From: Pseudorhodoferax sp. Leaf274
GTDB taxonomy: Bacteria > Pseudomonadota > Gammaproteobacteria > Burkholderiales > Burkholderiaceae_C
DNA length: 64,000 nt
Direction of reading: 5' to 3'
Assembly: GCF_001422445.1 (NCBI RefSeq)
Contig: NZ_LMNA01000001.1
Coordinates: 914,735 to 978,734 of the forward strand
The position numbers and the translations under genes were made by a program. Below are positions 28,480-38,267 of this stretch, one piece after another (the first letter of the stretch is position 1; each line of letters starts with the position of its first letter). The notes below the pieces were generated by a model. That model worked only from the letters and a program-made list of their open reading frames with translations. It was not told where the DNA came from and ran no database searches.

Positions 28480-28848
28480 ATGATCCAAACTGAATCCCGG
28501 CTGGACGTGGCCGACAACACGGGTGCGAAGTCCGTCCTGTGCATCAAGGTGCTCGGCGGCTCCAAGCGCCGTTACGCCAGTGTCGGCGACATCATCAAGG
28601 TGAGCATCAAGGAAGCCGCTCCCCGCGGTCGCGTCAAGAAGGGCGAGATCTACAGCGCCGTCGTGGTGCGCACCGCCAAGGGCATCCGCCGCGGCGATGG
28701 CTCGCTCGTGAAGTTCGACGGCAATGCCGCCGTGCTGCTCAACAACAAGCTGGAGCCCATCGGCACCCGCATCTTCGGACCCGTGACGCGCGAACTGCGC
28801 ACCGAGAAGTTCATGAAGATCGTGTCCCTGGCCCCTGAAGTTCTGTAA
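28480..28848 (+). CDS. rplN: 50S ribosomal protein L14
   Basis: This 122-residue L14 begins [17 protein letters not shown], the invariant family N-terminus, and ends with the conserved [12 protein letters not shown]. It binds 23S rRNA near the factor-binding region. It is the first gene of the spc operon here; rpsQ, which normally precedes it, is absent and glpD lies upstream instead. The operon therefore has its own consensus promoter. Confidence 0.98.
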   Translation: MIQTESRLDVADNTGAKSVLCIKVLGGSKRRYASVGDIIKVSIKEAAPRGRVKKGEIYSAVVVRTAKGIRRGDGSLVKFDGNAAVLLNNKLEPIGTRIFGPVTRELRTEKFMKIVSLAPEVL

Positions 28849-28857
28849 GAGGACGCC

Positions 28858-29181
28858 ATGAACAAGATTCGCAAGGGCGACGAAGTGATCGTGCTGACCG
28901 GGCGCGACAAGGGCAAGCGCGGCAAGGTGCTGCTGCGTTCGGACGATTCGCATGTGCTGGTCGAGGGCATCAACCTCGTCAAGAAGCATGTCAAGCCGAA
29001 CCCCATGAAGGGCACCACCGGCGGCATCGTGGAAAAGGGCATGCCCATCCACCAATCCAACGTGGCGATCTTCAACGCCGCAACCGGCAAGGCCGACCGC
29101 GTGGGCATCAAGCTGTCCGCAGATGGCAAGACGCGCACCCGCGTGTTCAAGTCCAGCGGCGAAGAAATCAAGGTGGCATGA
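28858..29181 (+). CDS. rplX: 50S ribosomal protein L24
   Basis: This 107-residue assembly-initiator protein has the KOW motif near the N-terminus ([19 protein letters not shown]). It starts 9 bases after rplN. Its stop overlaps an ATG at 29178, indicating coupling to rplE. Sequence and length are typical of betaproteobacterial L24. Confidence 0.98.
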   Translation: MNKIRKGDEVIVLTGRDKGKRGKVLLRSDDSHVLVEGINLVKKHVKPNPMKGTTGGIVEKGMPIHQSNVAIFNAATGKADRVGIKLSADGKTRTRVFKSSGEEIKVA

Positions 29182-29183
29182 CC

Positions 29184-29723
29184 ATGGCACGACTGCAAGA
29201 ACACTACCGCGACAAGGTCGCTCCCGAGCTGATCACCAAGTTCGGCTACAAGTCGCCGATGCAGGTTCCGCGCCTGACCAAGATCACGCTGAACATGGGC
29301 GTGAGCGAGGCCGTCGCCGACAAGAAGATCATGGACAACGCCGTTGGCGACCTGACCAAGATCGCCGGTCAGAAGCCCGTCGTGACCAAGGCCAAGAAGG
29401 CCATCGCCGGCTTCAAGATCCGCGAAGGCCAGGCCATCGGTGCGATGGTCACGCTGCGCGGCGTGAAGATGTACGAGTTCCTGGACCGCTTCGTCACCGT
29501 GGCCCTGCCGCGTGTGCGTGACTTCCGTGGTATCAGCGGCCGCGCCTTCGATGGCCGCGGCAACTACAACATCGGCGTCAAAGAACAGATCATCTTCCCC
29601 GAGATCGAGTACGACAAGGTCGACGCACTGCGCGGCCTGAACATCAGCATCACCACGACGGCCAAGACCGACGAAGAGTGCAAGGCACTGCTCGCCGGCT
29701 TCAAATTCCCGTTCAAGAACTGA
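29184..29723 (+). CDS. rplE: 50S ribosomal protein L5
   Basis: This 179-residue L5 binds 5S rRNA and contacts the P-site tRNA. The start [12 protein letters not shown] at 29184 is the usual one, although an in-frame ATG at 29178 overlaps the rplX stop. Blocks [15 protein letters not shown] and [19 protein letters not shown] are diagnostic. In E. coli this region of the mRNA holds the S8 repressor site; no equivalent could be confirmed by eye. Confidence 0.98.
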   Translation: MARLQEHYRDKVAPELITKFGYKSPMQVPRLTKITLNMGVSEAVADKKIMDNAVGDLTKIAGQKPVVTKAKKAIAGFKIREGQAIGAMVTLRGVKMYEFLDRFVTVALPRVRDFRGISGRAFDGRGNYNIGVKEQIIFPEIEYDKVDALRGLNISITTTAKTDEECKALLAGFKFPFKN

Positions 29724-29733
29724 GGACAGATCC

Positions 29734-30039
29734 ATGGCCAAAAAAGCTTTGATCGAACGCGAACTGAAGCGGGACCGTCTGGTTGCCAAGTACGCAGCCA
29801 AGCATGCCGAGCTGAAGGGCATCGCCAACAGCGCCAAGCACAGCGAAGAAGAGCGCGATGCCGCGCGTCAAGCGCTGCACAAGCTGCCGCGCAACGCCAA
29901 TCCCACGCGCCAGCGCAACCGCTGCGAAATCACGGGTCGCCCGCGTGGCACCTTCCGTCAATTCGGCCTGGCGCGCGCCAAGATCCGCGAACTGGCGTTC
30001 GCGGGCGACATCCCTGGCGTGACCAAGGCCAGCTGGTAA
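29734..30039 (+). CDS. rpsN: 30S ribosomal protein S14
   Basis: This 101-residue S14 is of the long, zinc-free form: the short form's CxxC pair is absent and only [11 protein letters not shown] remains. The C-terminus [13 protein letters not shown] is universal. It lies between rplE and rpsH as in all proteobacterial spc operons. Confidence 0.98.
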   Translation: MAKKALIERELKRDRLVAKYAAKHAELKGIANSAKHSEEERDAARQALHKLPRNANPTRQRNRCEITGRPRGTFRQFGLARAKIRELAFAGDIPGVTKASW

Positions 30040-30057
30040 GCAGGCAGGAGATTCGAA

Positions 30058-30453
30058 ATGAGCATGAGTGATCCGATCGCCGATCTGCTGACCCGCATCC
30101 GCAACGCGCAGATGGTGTCCAAGACCACGGTGACGCTGCCTTCTTCCAAAGTGAAGATCGCCATTGCCCAGGTGCTGAAGGACGAGGGCTACATCGATGG
30201 CTTCCGCGTCGTTCAGGACGGCAACAAGTCCGAACTGGAAATCGCGCTGAAGTACTACGCCGGTCGCCCGGTGATCGAGCGCATCGAGCGCGTGAGCCGC
30301 CCCGGCCTGCGCGTCTACAAGGGCCGCGACGCCATTCCCCAGGTCCAGAACGGCCTGGGCGTGGCCATCGTGACGACGCCCAAGGGCGTCATGACCGACC
30401 GCAAGGCGCGCGCATCCGGTGTGGGTGGCGAAGTTCTTTGCTACGTCGCCTAA
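30058..30453 (+). CDS. rpsH: 30S ribosomal protein S8
   Basis: This 131-residue primary 16S rRNA-binding protein is the autogenous repressor of spc operons in E. coli. It starts [18 protein letters not shown] and ends [11 protein letters not shown], both family hallmarks. A second in-frame ATG at 30064 would give the more common MSDPIAD start. Confidence 0.98.
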   Translation: MSMSDPIADLLTRIRNAQMVSKTTVTLPSSKVKIAIAQVLKDEGYIDGFRVVQDGNKSELEIALKYYAGRPVIERIERVSRPGLRVYKGRDAIPQVQNGLGVAIVTTPKGVMTDRKARASGVGGEVLCYVA

Positions 30454-30477
30454 ACCGGCAGCCAGGAGAAAGAGCAA

Positions 30478-31011
30478 ATGTCTCGAGTAGGTAAAGCGCC
30501 GGTGTCCATTCCCGCGGGTGTGGATGTGGCGGTCAAAGACGACCAGATCAGCGTCAAGGGTTCCGGTGGCCAGCTGTCGCTGACCCAGAACCGCCTGGTC
30601 ACGGTGAAGAGCGAAGGCGGCAAGCTGAGCTTCACGCCGATCGACGAATCGCGCGAAGCCAACGCCATGAGCGGCACCATGCGTCAGCTGGTGAACAACA
30701 TGGTGGTCGGCGTCAGCAAGGGCTTCGAGAAGAAGCTGACCCTGATCGGAGTGGGCTACAAGGCCCAGGCCCAGGGCGCCAAGCTGAACCTGGCCGTTGG
30801 CTATTCGCACCCCGTCAATGTGGACATGCCCGCCGGTATCACGGTGGCCACGCCCGCTCCCACGGAAATCGTGATCAAGGGTGCCGACCGCCAGCGCGTC
30901 GGCCAGATCGCCGCCGAGATTCGTGCCATCCGTCCGCCCGAGCCCTACAAGGGCAAGGGCATCCGCTACGCGGACGAGAAGGTCACGATCAAGGAAACGA
31001 AGAAGAAGTAA
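30478..31011 (+). CDS. rplF: 50S ribosomal protein L6
   Basis: This 177-residue L6 has its two-fold repeated domain. N-terminal [14 protein letters not shown] and C-terminal signature [16 protein letters not shown] are intact. It binds 23S rRNA near the sarcin-ricin loop. Gene order and spacing (24 bp after rpsH) are normal. Confidence 0.98.
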   Translation: MSRVGKAPVSIPAGVDVAVKDDQISVKGSGGQLSLTQNRLVTVKSEGGKLSFTPIDESREANAMSGTMRQLVNNMVVGVSKGFEKKLTLIGVGYKAQAQGAKLNLAVGYSHPVNVDMPAGITVATPAPTEIVIKGADRQRVGQIAAEIRAIRPPEPYKGKGIRYADEKVTIKETKKK

Positions 31012-31022
31012 GGGGCAGCATC

Positions 31023-31388
31023 ATGTTGACCAAGAAAGAACAACGTCTGCGCCGCGCGCGTCAGACCCGTATCCGGATCGCCACGCAAGGTGTTGCACGC
31101 CTGACCGTGAACCGTACCAACCTGCACATCTACGCCAGCGTCATCTCCGGCGACGGTGCCAAGGTGCTGGCCTCTGCCTCCACTCAGGAAGCCGATGTGC
31201 GCAAGGAACTGGGCGCCTCGGGCAAGGGTGGCAATGCCGCCGCTGCCTCGGTGATCGGCAAGCGCATCGCCGAGAAGGCCAAGGCCGCTGGCGTCGAGAA
31301 GGTCGCGTTCGACCGTTCGGGCTTCGCCTACCACGGCCGCGTCAAGGCTCTGGCCGACGCTGCCCGTGAAGCCGGCCTGCAGTTCTAA
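31023..31388 (+). CDS. rplR: 50S ribosomal protein L18
   Basis: This 121-residue 5S rRNA-binding protein has a basic N-terminal tail ([13 protein letters not shown]) followed by the core with [16 protein letters not shown] and the C-terminal [21 protein letters not shown]. It is 11 bases downstream of rplF. Confidence 0.98.
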   Translation: MLTKKEQRLRRARQTRIRIATQGVARLTVNRTNLHIYASVISGDGAKVLASASTQEADVRKELGASGKGGNAAAASVIGKRIAEKAKAAGVEKVAFDRSGFAYHGRVKALADAAREAGLQF

Positions 31389-31405
31389 CGAGATCGGAAT
31401 CCATC

Positions 31406-31930
31406 ATGGCAAGAATGCAAGGGAAGATGCAGGGCAAGGCTGAAGGGCCTGAGGACGGCCTGCGCGAGAAGATGATCGCGGTCAACCGCGTGACCAAGGT
31501 GGTGAAGGGCGGCCGTATCCTCGGTTTCGCCGCACTGACCGTTGTCGGCGACGGTGACGGCCGCGTCGGCATGGGCAAGGGCAAGTCCAAGGAAGTGCCC
31601 GCAGCCGTGCAAAAGGCGATGGAAGAAGCCCGTCGCAACATGGTCAAGGTCACGCTGAAGAACGGCACCGTGTTCCACACGGTGCACGGCCACCATGGCG
31701 CCTCGCGCGTCATGATGAGCCCGGCTCCCAAGGGTACCGGCATCATCGCCGGCGGCCCGATGCGCGCCGTGTTCGAAGTCATGGGCATCACCGATGTCGT
31801 GGCCAAGAGCCATGGCTCGTCCAACCCGTACAACATGGTGCGTGCAACGCTGGACGCGCTGCGCAATTCCACCACGCCAGGCGAGATTGCCGCCAAGCGT
31901 GGCAAGACGGTCGAAGAGATCTTCGGCTGA
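31406..31930 (+). CDS. rpsE: 30S ribosomal protein S5
   Basis: This 174-residue decoding-fidelity protein has the double-stranded RNA-binding region ([21 protein letters not shown]) and the conserved [15 protein letters not shown] block. The extended lysine/methionine-rich N-terminus ([14 protein letters not shown]) is common in Burkholderiales. It is 17 bases after rplR. Confidence 0.98.
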   Translation: MARMQGKMQGKAEGPEDGLREKMIAVNRVTKVVKGGRILGFAALTVVGDGDGRVGMGKGKSKEVPAAVQKAMEEARRNMVKVTLKNGTVFHTVHGHHGASRVMMSPAPKGTGIIAGGPMRAVFEVMGITDVVAKSHGSSNPYNMVRATLDALRNSTTPGEIAAKRGKTVEEIFG

Positions 31931-31944
31931 GCGAGGGACTGAAC

Positions 31945-32127
31945 ATGTCTACCGAACAAACCGTCAAGGTGCAGCTGGTGCGTAGCCCCATCGGCACCAA
32001 GGAATCGCACCGCGCCACCGTGCGCGGCCTGGGTCTGCGCAAGCTCAACAGCGTGAGCGAACTGAAGGACTCCCCCGAGGTGCGCGGCATGATCAACAAG
32101 ATCGCCTACCTGGTGAAGGTCCTGTAA
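31945..32127 (+). CDS. rpmD: 50S ribosomal protein L30
   Basis: This 60-residue protein contains [20 protein letters not shown] and [20 protein letters not shown], the family signature. It lies between rpsE and rplO, the standard position. Confidence 0.97.
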   Translation: MSTEQTVKVQLVRSPIGTKESHRATVRGLGLRKLNSVSELKDSPEVRGMINKIAYLVKVL

Positions 32128-32138
32128 GAGGAACGACG

Positions 32139-32570
32139 ATGGAACTCAACAGCATCCAACCCGCCGCAGGCGCCAAGCATGCCAAGCGCCGTGTCGGCCG
32201 CGGCATCGGCTCCGGCCTGGGCAAGACCGCAGGCCGCGGTCACAAGGGCCAGAAGTCGCGCTCCGGTGGCTACCACAAGGTCGGCTTCGAGGGCGGTCAG
32301 ATGCCCATGCAGCGCCGCCTGCCCAAGCGTGGCTTCAAGTCGCAACTGCTCAAGTTCAACGCCGAGGTCACCCTGGGCGCGCTGGACAAGCTGGGCGCGG
32401 CCGAAGTCGACGTGCTGTCGCTCAAGCAAGCTGGCCTGATCGGCGAGCTGGCCAAGGTGGTCAAGGTCATCAACACCGGCAAGCTGACGCGCGCCGTGAA
32501 GTTGACGGGCATCGGCGCCACGGCGTCCGCCAAGGCCGCCATCGAAGCGGCCGGCGGCAGCCTGGCCTGA
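32139..32570 (+). CDS. rplO: 50S ribosomal protein L15
   Basis: This 143-residue L15 is glycine-rich near the N-terminus ([20 protein letters not shown]) and has the conserved [18 protein letters not shown]. It is a late-assembly protein of the large subunit. It directly precedes secY. Confidence 0.98.
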   Translation: MELNSIQPAAGAKHAKRRVGRGIGSGLGKTAGRGHKGQKSRSGGYHKVGFEGGQMPMQRRLPKRGFKSQLLKFNAEVTLGALDKLGAAEVDVLSLKQAGLIGELAKVVKVINTGKLTRAVKLTGIGATASAKAAIEAAGGSLA

Positions 32571-32599
32571 TCCGCAGGTCGTGAACGAGGATTCGCCTG

Positions 32600-33919
32600 G
32601 TGGCCACTAGTACGGCAAACATCGCAAAGACGGGCAAGTTCGGCGACCTGCGTCGCCGGCTGGTCTTCTTGCTGCTGGCGCTGGTCGTCTACCGCATCGG
32701 GGCGCACATCCCAGTGCCGGGCATCAACCCCGATCAACTGCGCCAGTTGTTCAGCGGCCAGCAGGGCGGCATCCTGAACCTGTTCAACATGTTCTCGGGC
32801 GGAGCGCTGTCGCGCTTCACCGTGTTCGCGTTGGGCATCATGCCGTACATCTCGGCATCGATCATCATGCAGCTGGCGACCTACGTCGTGCCGACCTTCG
32901 AGCAATTGAAGAAGGAAGGCGAGGCCGGTCGTCGCAAGATCACGCAGTTCACGCGCTACGGCACGTTGGCGCTCGCGCTATTCCAGTCGCTGTCGATCGC
33001 GGTGGCGCTGGAAAGCTCGGCCGGCCTGGTGATCTCGCCCGGCTTCGGTTTCCGGATGACGGCCGTCGTGAGCCTGACGGCAGGCACGATGTTCCTGATG
33101 TGGCTGGGTGAGCAGATCACCGAGCGTGGCCTGGGCAACGGCATCTCGATCCTGATCTTCGCCGGTATCGCCGCCGGTCTGCCGAGTTCCATCGGCGGGC
33201 TGCTGGAGCTGGTGCGCACGGGTGCGATGAGCATCATCGTGGCGCTGATCATCGTGGTGGTCGTGGCACTGGTGACCTACTTCGTGGTGTTCGTGGAACG
33301 CGGCCAGCGCAAGATCCTCGTGAACTATGCGCGGCGCCAGGTCGGCAACAAGGTCTACGGCGGGCAATCGTCCCACCTGCCCCTGAAGCTGAACATGGCC
33401 GGTGTGATTCCGCCGATCTTCGCGTCGTCCATCATCCTGCTGCCGGCGACGGTGGTGGGCTGGATGAGCTCTGGTGGCGAAGGCTGGTTCTCGCGCCTGC
33501 TGCGCGATGCCGCCGCGACGCTGAGCCCCGGCCAGCCCATCTACGTGATGTTCTATGCCGCGGCGATCGTGTTCTTCTGCTTCTTCTACACGGCGTTGGT
33601 GTTCAACAGCCGCGAGACGGCGGACAACCTGAAGAAGAGCGGCGCGTTCATTCCGGGCATCCGTCCGGGCGAACAGACCGCGCGCTACATCGACAAGATC
33701 CTGCTGCGACTGACGTTGGCTGGTGCCATCTACATCACCTTCGTCTGCCTGCTGCCGGAGTTCCTGATCCTGAAGTACAACGTTCCGTTCTACTTCGGAG
33801 GCACGTCGCTGCTGATCATCGTGGTGGTCACCATGGACTTCATGGCCCAGGTGCAGAACTACATGATGTCGCAGCAGTACGAGTCGTTGCTCAAGAAGGC
33901 GAACTTCAAGGGCGGTTAG
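32600..33919 (+). CDS. secY: preprotein translocase channel subunit SecY
   Basis: This 439-residue inner-membrane protein with ten helices forms the SecYEG channel. Typical parts are [22 protein letters not shown] at the first helix, the ISASIIMQL plug region and the cytoplasmic loop [15 protein letters not shown]. The GTG start at 32600 gives [19 protein letters not shown]. Its 3' end overlaps the frame of the infA remnant. Confidence 0.98.
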   Translation: MATSTANIAKTGKFGDLRRRLVFLLLALVVYRIGAHIPVPGINPDQLRQLFSGQQGGILNLFNMFSGGALSRFTVFALGIMPYISASIIMQLATYVVPTFEQLKKEGEAGRRKITQFTRYGTLALALFQSLSIAVALESSAGLVISPGFGFRMTAVVSLTAGTMFLMWLGEQITERGLGNGISILIFAGIAAGLPSSIGGLLELVRTGAMSIIVALIIVVVVALVTYFVVFVERGQRKILVNYARRQVGNKVYGGQSSHLPLKLNMAGVIPPIFASSIILLPATVVGWMSSGGEGWFSRLLRDAAATLSPGQPIYVMFYAAAIVFFCFFYTALVFNSRETADNLKKSGAFIPGIRPGEQTARYIDKILLRLTLAGAIYITFVCLLPEFLILKYNVPFYFGGTSLLIIVVVTMDFMAQVQNYMMSQQYESLLKKANFKGG

Positions 33920-33924
33920 ACAAG

Positions 33925-34077
33925 GATTTCACCGGGAAGGGCTGGATGCATGGCATCCGTCCCGACCGCGGTGGCACGGTGACGGTCGAATTGACGCCTT
34001 ACGACCTGTCGCGAGCGTGGAAGAGGTTCCACGCCAATGGGTTGGCAAGGGCAAACAGTTTTAGGAGAGAGTTATGA
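33925..34077 (+). pseudogene. infA: decayed remnant of translation initiation factor IF-1
   Basis: In the 154-bp gap between secY and rpmJ, one frame reads DFTGKGWMHGIRPDRG and then TVTVELTPYDLSRA, matching the C-terminal half of IF-1 (normally GKMRMHYIR...DKVTVELTPYDLSRAR). The N-terminal half, including the start of the OB fold, is gone, and the tail continues into unrelated sequence to a TGA at 34075 that overlaps the rpmJ ATG. infA occupies exactly this place in many betaproteobacteria. An ATG at 33946 would give a 43-residue product, which could not fold as IF-1. A functional copy must lie elsewhere. Confidence 0.8.
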
Positions 34078-34187
34078 GAGTTTCGGCTTCGGTCAAGAAA
34101 ATCTGCCGCAACTGCAAGATCATCCGTCGCAACGGCGTGGTCCGCGTGATCTGCACCGATCCGCGTCACAAGCAGCGCCAAGGCTGA
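34074..34187 (+). CDS. rpmJ: 50S ribosomal protein L36
   Basis: This 37-residue protein begins [21 protein letters not shown] and ends DPRHKQRQG. The zinc ligands CRNC, C and H are all present, so it is the zinc-binding form. A TTAGGAGAGAG ribosome site precedes the ATG. It lies 20 bases before rpsM. Confidence 0.97.
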   Translation: MRVSASVKKICRNCKIIRRNGVVRVICTDPRHKQRQG

Positions 34188-34207
34188 TCAGGATTTAAGA
34201 GGACGTT

Positions 34208-34573
34208 ATGGCACGTATTGCTGGTATCAACATTCCGCCGCATCAGCACGCCGAGATCGGCCTGACCGCGATTTATGGCATTGGCCGCACCCGCGCTCGC
34301 AAGATCTGCGAAGCCTGTGGCATTGCCTACTCCAAGAAGATCAAGGAGCTGACGGACGCTGATCTGGAAAAGATCCGCGACCAGATCGCCGCATTCACGA
34401 TCGAGGGTGACCTGCGCCGTGAGACGACGATGAACATCAAGCGCCTGATGGACATCGGCTGCTACCGCGGCTTCCGCCATCGCCGTGGCCTGCCCATGCG
34501 CGGCCAGCGTACGCGCACCAACGCCCGCACCCGCAAGGGTCCGCGCAAGGCCGCCCAGGCCCTGAAGAAGTAA
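34208..34573 (+). CDS. rpsM: 30S ribosomal protein S13
   Basis: This 121-residue head protein contacts the P-site tRNA. It begins [19 protein letters not shown] and carries the [20 protein letters not shown] signature. It is the first gene of the alpha group (rpsM-rpsK-rpsD-rpoA-rplQ). Confidence 0.98.
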   Translation: MARIAGINIPPHQHAEIGLTAIYGIGRTRARKICEACGIAYSKKIKELTDADLEKIRDQIAAFTIEGDLRRETTMNIKRLMDIGCYRGFRHRRGLPMRGQRTRTNARTRKGPRKAAQALKK

Positions 34574-34591
34574 AGAGATTGAGAGATCACC

Positions 34592-34996
34592 ATGGCTAAG
34601 CAACCGTCGAACAACGCCGCCCAGCGCGTGCGCAAGAAGGTCCGCAAGAACGTCTCCGACGGTGTTGCGCACGTGCACGCTTCCTTCAACAACACCATCA
34701 TCACGATCACCGACCGCCAGGGCAACGCCCTGTCGTGGGCATCGTCGGGTGGACAGGGCTTCAAGGGCTCGCGCAAGTCCACGCCGTTCGCCGCCCAGGT
34801 GGCGTCCGAGGTGGCTGGCCGTGCGGCCATGGAGCAGGGCATCAAGAACCTGGACGTTGAGATCAAGGGCCCCGGCCCTGGCCGCGAGTCCTCGGTTCGT
34901 GCACTCGGTGCGCTGGGCATCCGCATCACGTCGATCTCCGACGTGACGCCGGTCCCGCACAACGGCTGCCGCCCGCAAAAACGCCGCCGCATCTGA
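34592..34996 (+). CDS. rpsK: 30S ribosomal protein S11
   Basis: This 134-residue platform protein contains [22 protein letters not shown] and ends with [12 protein letters not shown] 97-bp gap with two hairpins separates it from rpsD, unusually long for this operon. Confidence 0.98.
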   Translation: MAKQPSNNAAQRVRKKVRKNVSDGVAHVHASFNNTIITITDRQGNALSWASSGGQGFKGSRKSTPFAAQVASEVAGRAAMEQGIKNLDVEIKGPGPGRESSVRALGALGIRITSISDVTPVPHNGCRPQKRRRI

Positions 34997-35021
34997 GCGT
35001 TTTTCGGTCTTCTCATAAGCC

Positions 35022-35069
35022 CACCGCCGTCGGCAACTGACCGGCGGCTCCTGCGGCGTTTCGCCGCAG
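35022..35069 (+). promoter_or_regulatory. two hairpins in the rpsD leader
   Basis: An imperfect stem pairs CCGCCG near 35024 with CGGCGG near 35042. A perfect 8-bp stem follows: CTGCGGCG (35051-35058), loop TTT, CGCCGCAG (35062-35069), ending 24 bases before the rpsD GTG. No T-run follows. The position suggests control by S4 or mRNA processing; in E. coli S4 represses its operon from a structured leader. Confidence 0.5.
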
Positions 35070-35093
35070 CAGTTGATTCAAAGGACACACCAA

Positions 35094-35717
35094 GTGGCAC
35101 GCTATCTCGGCCCCAAGGCCAAACTTTCCCGCCGCGAAGGCACCGACCTGTTCCTGAAGAGCGCCCGCCGCTCGATCAGCGACAAGGCCAAGTTCGACTC
35201 CAAGCCCGGCCAGCACGGCCGCACCTCGGGCGCCCGCACCAGCGACTACGGCCTGCAACTGCGCGAGAAGCAGAAGGTCAAGCGCATGTACGGCGTGCTG
35301 GAGAAGCAGTTCCGCCGCTACTTCGAAGAAGCCGACCGTCGCCGTGGCAACACGGGTGCCAACCTGCTGTCGCTGCTGGAATCGCGCCTGGACAACGTCG
35401 TCTACCGCATGGGCTTCGGTTCCACGCGCGCCGAGGCACGCCAACTGGTCGCGCACAAGGCCATCACCGTGAATGGCAAGAGCGTGAACATCGCTTCGTA
35501 CTCGGTCAAGGTCGGTGACGTGGTCGCCGTGCGCGAGAAGTCGAAGAAGCAGAACCGCATCGTCGAAGCGCTGCAGCTGGCCCAGCAAGTCGGCATTCCG
35601 GCCTGGGTGGAAGTCAGCCTGGACAAGGCCGAAGGCACCTTCAAGAAGACGCCGGACCGCGATGAGTTCGGTGCCGACATCAACGAATCGCTGATCGTCG
35701 AACTGTATTCGCGCTGA
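35094..35717 (+). CDS. rpsD: 30S ribosomal protein S4
   Basis: This 207-residue primary 16S rRNA-binding protein starts at GTG 35094 with [19 protein letters not shown]. It lacks the N-terminal zinc cysteines, so it is the zinc-free form. The S4 RNA-binding domain ([20 protein letters not shown]) is in the middle. It is often the autogenous repressor of this operon. Confidence 0.98.
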   Translation: MARYLGPKAKLSRREGTDLFLKSARRSISDKAKFDSKPGQHGRTSGARTSDYGLQLREKQKVKRMYGVLEKQFRRYFEEADRRRGNTGANLLSLLESRLDNVVYRMGFGSTRAEARQLVAHKAITVNGKSVNIASYSVKVGDVVAVREKSKKQNRIVEALQLAQQVGIPAWVEVSLDKAEGTFKKTPDRDEFGADINESLIVELYSR

Positions 35718-35825
35718 TCGGCGCAACGCCTCGCGCGTTTTTTTCCTGGGCCCGCACGCACGCGGGCCTAGGCACTTCACCAGCCTTACCGGTGTAACGA
35801 GCTGGGGGTATTGAGAGGAAGCTGC
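35718..35825 (+). other. rpsD-rpoA intergenic region with hairpin
   Basis: A run of seven T (about 35740-35746) is followed by GGCCCGC/GCGGGCC arms (35751-35757 and 35763-35769). The T-run precedes rather than follows the stem, so it is not a canonical rightward terminator. A GAGAGGAAG ribosome site lies just before rpoA. Confidence 0.4.
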
Positions 35826-36815
35826 ATGCAAACCAATCTGCTGAAACCCAAAGCCATCAATGTGGAGCAACTTGGCCCGAACCGGGCCAAAGTTGCTTTG
35901 GAGCCGTTCGAGCGCGGCTACGGTCACACGCTGGGCAACGCGCTGCGCCGAGTCCTGCTGTCCTCGATGGTGGGCTATTCGGCAACCGAAGTCACCATCG
36001 CCGGTGTGTTGCACGAGTACTCGTCCATCGACGGTGTCCAGGAGGATGTGGTCAACATCCTGCTGAACCTCAAGGGCGTGGTGTTCAAGCTGCACAACCG
36101 CGACGAGGTCACGCTGAGCCTGCGCAAGGACGGCGATGGCGTCGTCACCGCCGCCGACATCCAGACGCCGCACGACGTCGAGATCATCAACCCTGACCAT
36201 GTCATCGCCACGCTGTCGCAAGGCGGCAAGCTGGACATGCAGATCAAGGTTGAAAAGGGCCGTGGCTACGTGCCGGGCAGCATGCGCCGCCATGGCGACG
36301 AGCAGACCAAGTCGATCGGCCGCATCGTGCTGGACGCTTCGTTCTCGCCCGTCAAGCGCGTGAGCTACACGGTCGAAAGCGCCCGTGTGGAACAGCGTAC
36401 CGACCTGGACAAGCTGGTCGTCGAGATCGAGACCAATGGTGCAATCACGGCCGAAGACGCCGTGCGCGCCTCGGCCAAGATCCTGGTCGAGCAACTGGCC
36501 GTGTTCGCACAGCTGGAAGGCAGCGAGCTGGCTGCGTTCGACGCACCCGCACCGCGCGGCAACGCGCAGTTCGACCCGATCCTGCTGCGCCCTGTCGACG
36601 AACTCGAGCTGACGGTGCGTTCGGCCAACTGCCTGAAGGCCGAAAACATCTACTACATCGGCGATCTGATCCAGCGCACCGAAAATGAGCTGCTGAAGAC
36701 GCCGAACCTGGGCCGCAAGTCCTTGAACGAAATCAAGGAAGTGCTCGCCTCGCGTGGCCTGACCCTGGGCATGAAGCTGGAAAGCTGGCCGCCCGCAGGC
36801 CTGGACAAACGTTAA
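35826..36815 (+). CDS. rpoA: DNA-directed RNA polymerase alpha subunit
   Basis: This 329-residue alpha subunit has an N-terminal assembly domain ([23 protein letters not shown]) and a C-terminal domain that binds UP elements and activators ([42 protein letters not shown]). The ATG at 35826 gives [17 protein letters not shown], the usual betaproteobacterial start. Confidence 0.98.
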   Translation: MQTNLLKPKAINVEQLGPNRAKVALEPFERGYGHTLGNALRRVLLSSMVGYSATEVTIAGVLHEYSSIDGVQEDVVNILLNLKGVVFKLHNRDEVTLSLRKDGDGVVTAADIQTPHDVEIINPDHVIATLSQGGKLDMQIKVEKGRGYVPGSMRRHGDEQTKSIGRIVLDASFSPVKRVSYTVESARVEQRTDLDKLVVEIETNGAITAEDAVRASAKILVEQLAVFAQLEGSELAAFDAPAPRGNAQFDPILLRPVDELELTVRSANCLKAENIYYIGDLIQRTENELLKTPNLGRKSLNEIKEVLASRGLTLGMKLESWPPAGLDKR

Positions 36816-36881
36816 TTTCAACCTGGTGAACGGGCGAGTACCTGACACGGCCGCCCTGATCGATAAAGAAAGGAAATCACC

Positions 36882-37283
36882 ATGCGCCACGGACACGGAC
36901 TCCGCAAACTCAACCGCACCAGCTCGCACCGCCTGGCGATGCTGCGCAACATGATGAACTCGCTCATCGAGCACGAAGTCATCAAGACCACGGTCCCCAA
37001 GGCCAAGGAACTGCGCCGCGTCGTCGAGCCGATGATCACGCTGGCCAAGGAAGCCACGGTGGCGAACCGCCGCCTGGCGTTCGACCGCCTGCGCAGCCGC
37101 GACAGCGTCGTCAAGCTGTTCGACGAACTGGGCCCGCGCTTCAAGGCACGTCCCGGTGGCTACACGCGCATCTTGAAGATGGGCTTCCGCGTCGGCGACA
37201 ACGCGCCCATGGCGCTGGTCGAGCTGGTGGACCGTCCTGAAGTTTCTGAAGAAGTTTCTTCCACCGAAGAGGCCAAGGCGTAA
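36882..37283 (+). CDS. rplQ: 50S ribosomal protein L17
   Basis: This 133-residue protein begins [21 protein letters not shown] and has the conserved [21 protein letters not shown]. It is the last protein gene of the ribosomal cluster. The tRNA gene follows 26 bases after its stop. Confidence 0.98.
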   Translation: MRHGHGLRKLNRTSSHRLAMLRNMMNSLIEHEVIKTTVPKAKELRRVVEPMITLAKEATVANRRLAFDRLRSRDSVVKLFDELGPRFKARPGGYTRILKMGFRVGDNAPMALVELVDRPEVSEEVSSTEEAKA

Positions 37284-37292
37284 AAAGTACGC

Positions 37293-37298
37293 TATACT
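37293..37298 (+). promoter_or_regulatory. possible -10 of the initiator tRNA gene
   Basis: TATACT lies 11 bases before the mature tRNA start, a suitable distance. No good -35 is seen 17 bp upstream, so the tRNA may also be transcribed by read-through from rplQ. Confidence 0.4.
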
Positions 37299-37309
37299 TG
37301 CTGTCTTGC

Positions 37310-37386
<77 letters not shown>

Positions 37387-37410
37387 AAGATACGGTGCCC
37401 AAAAGCACCG

Positions 37411-37437
37411 ACAAAGCCCGCCCAGTGCGGGCTTTGT
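37411..37437. terminator. strong bidirectional terminator after the tRNA
   Basis: A perfect 11-bp stem, ACAAAGCCCGC (37411-37421) with GCGGGCTTTGT (37427-37437), loop CCAGT, with T-rich sequence on the right and A-rich on the left. A smaller CGGTGC/GCACCG stem (37393-37398 and 37405-37410) precedes it. It ends the ribosomal-tRNA transcript and could also stop the convergent livF transcript. The remaining bases to 37565 hold no gene. Confidence 0.9.
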
Positions 37438-37565
37438 TGTTTCTGGCTGGAGCAGCCCGAGCCGCAGTCCATCGGCCGTCTGCAGGCGGATGAGTCACGG
37501 GGGCGTTTGGGAGCGTATTGGCCGCCCTTTGGCCCCGCTAGCACCGCTGGCCCCCTGCGCAAGGT

Positions 37566-38267
37566 TTACACGCCGAGCCGTTCGCCCAGTGCCTGCGGGT
37601 TCAACAGCAGCGCCGCAGACGCACCGCGCAACACGACCTGTCCCTTTTCCATCACCAGCGCCCGGTCGGTGTGCGCCAGCACCTTGCGCCAATCGCGGTC
37701 GACAATCAGCGTGGCGATGCCGGTGCTGCGGATCTGCGCGATCACGCGCCAGATCTCGGCCACGACCAGTGGCGCCAGGCCCTCGGTGGCCTCGTCCAGG
37801 ATCAGCAGGCGCGGATTGGTCATGAGCGCGCGGCCGATCGACAGCATCTGCTGCTCGCCGCCCGACAGCTGGTTGCCGCCGTTGCCCAGGCGTTCGGCCA
37901 GGCGCGGGAAGGTGGCCAGCACGCGCTCGTGCGTCCACTCCCGCTTGCCGTCGATGCCCGGCCGCGCCGCCATGAGCAGGTTCTCGCGCACCGAAAGATT
38001 GGGGAAGATGCCGCGGCCCTCGGGCACGTAGCCTATGCCCAGCCGGGCCATCTTCTCGGGTGGCAGGCCGCCCACGTCACGGCCATCGCACTGCACGCGG
38101 CCGCGGGCCGGGCGCACGTAGCCCATCAGCGTGCGGATCAGCGTGGTCTTGCCCATGCCGTTGCGGCCCAGCAGGCCAACCGCAGTGGCGGTCGGGATCT
38201 CGGCCGAGACGCCGTGCAGGATGTGGCTGTCGCCATAGTAGGTGTGCAGGTCGTCGAAGCGGATCAT
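37566..38267 (-). CDS. branched-chain/aromatic-acid ABC importer ATPase (LivF type)
   Basis: This 233-residue ATPase has Walker A GRNGMGKTT, signature QLSGGEQQ and Walker B LLILDEATEGLAP, the LivF pattern. It overlaps the LivG-type gene by 4 bases. The five importer genes lie directly downstream of benzoate-CoA ligase, so the substrate is likely an aromatic acid such as benzoate rather than leucine. The expected THD/DRD switch reads IVDRD, as in many LivF proteins (VEQD/VDRD). Confidence 0.93.
   Translation of the reverse strand: MIRFDDLHTYYGDSHILHGVSAEIPTATAVGLLGRNGMGKTTLIRTLMGYVRPARGRVQCDGRDVGGLPPEKMARLGIGYVPEGRGIFPNLSVRENLLMAARPGIDGKREWTHERVLATFPRLAERLGNGGNQLSGGEQQMLSIGRALMTNPRLLILDEATEGLAPLVVAEIWRVIAQIRSTGIATLIVDRDWRKVLAHTDRALVMEKGQVVLRGASAALLLNPQALGERLGV

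Noticed and set aside
33946-34077. A functional short IF-1 gene
   Set aside because: The predicted product lacks the first half of the OB fold and ends in unrelated sequence, so it cannot act as IF-1.
35740-35769. Terminator between rpsD and rpoA
   Set aside because: The T-run is upstream of the stem instead of downstream, and rpoA normally belongs to the same operon.
37490-37565. A second copy of the queA-type palindromic repeat
   Set aside because: The region is GC-rich with short runs but does not share the CCCCCCGAGGGGGG core or the CAACAAAGC arms.
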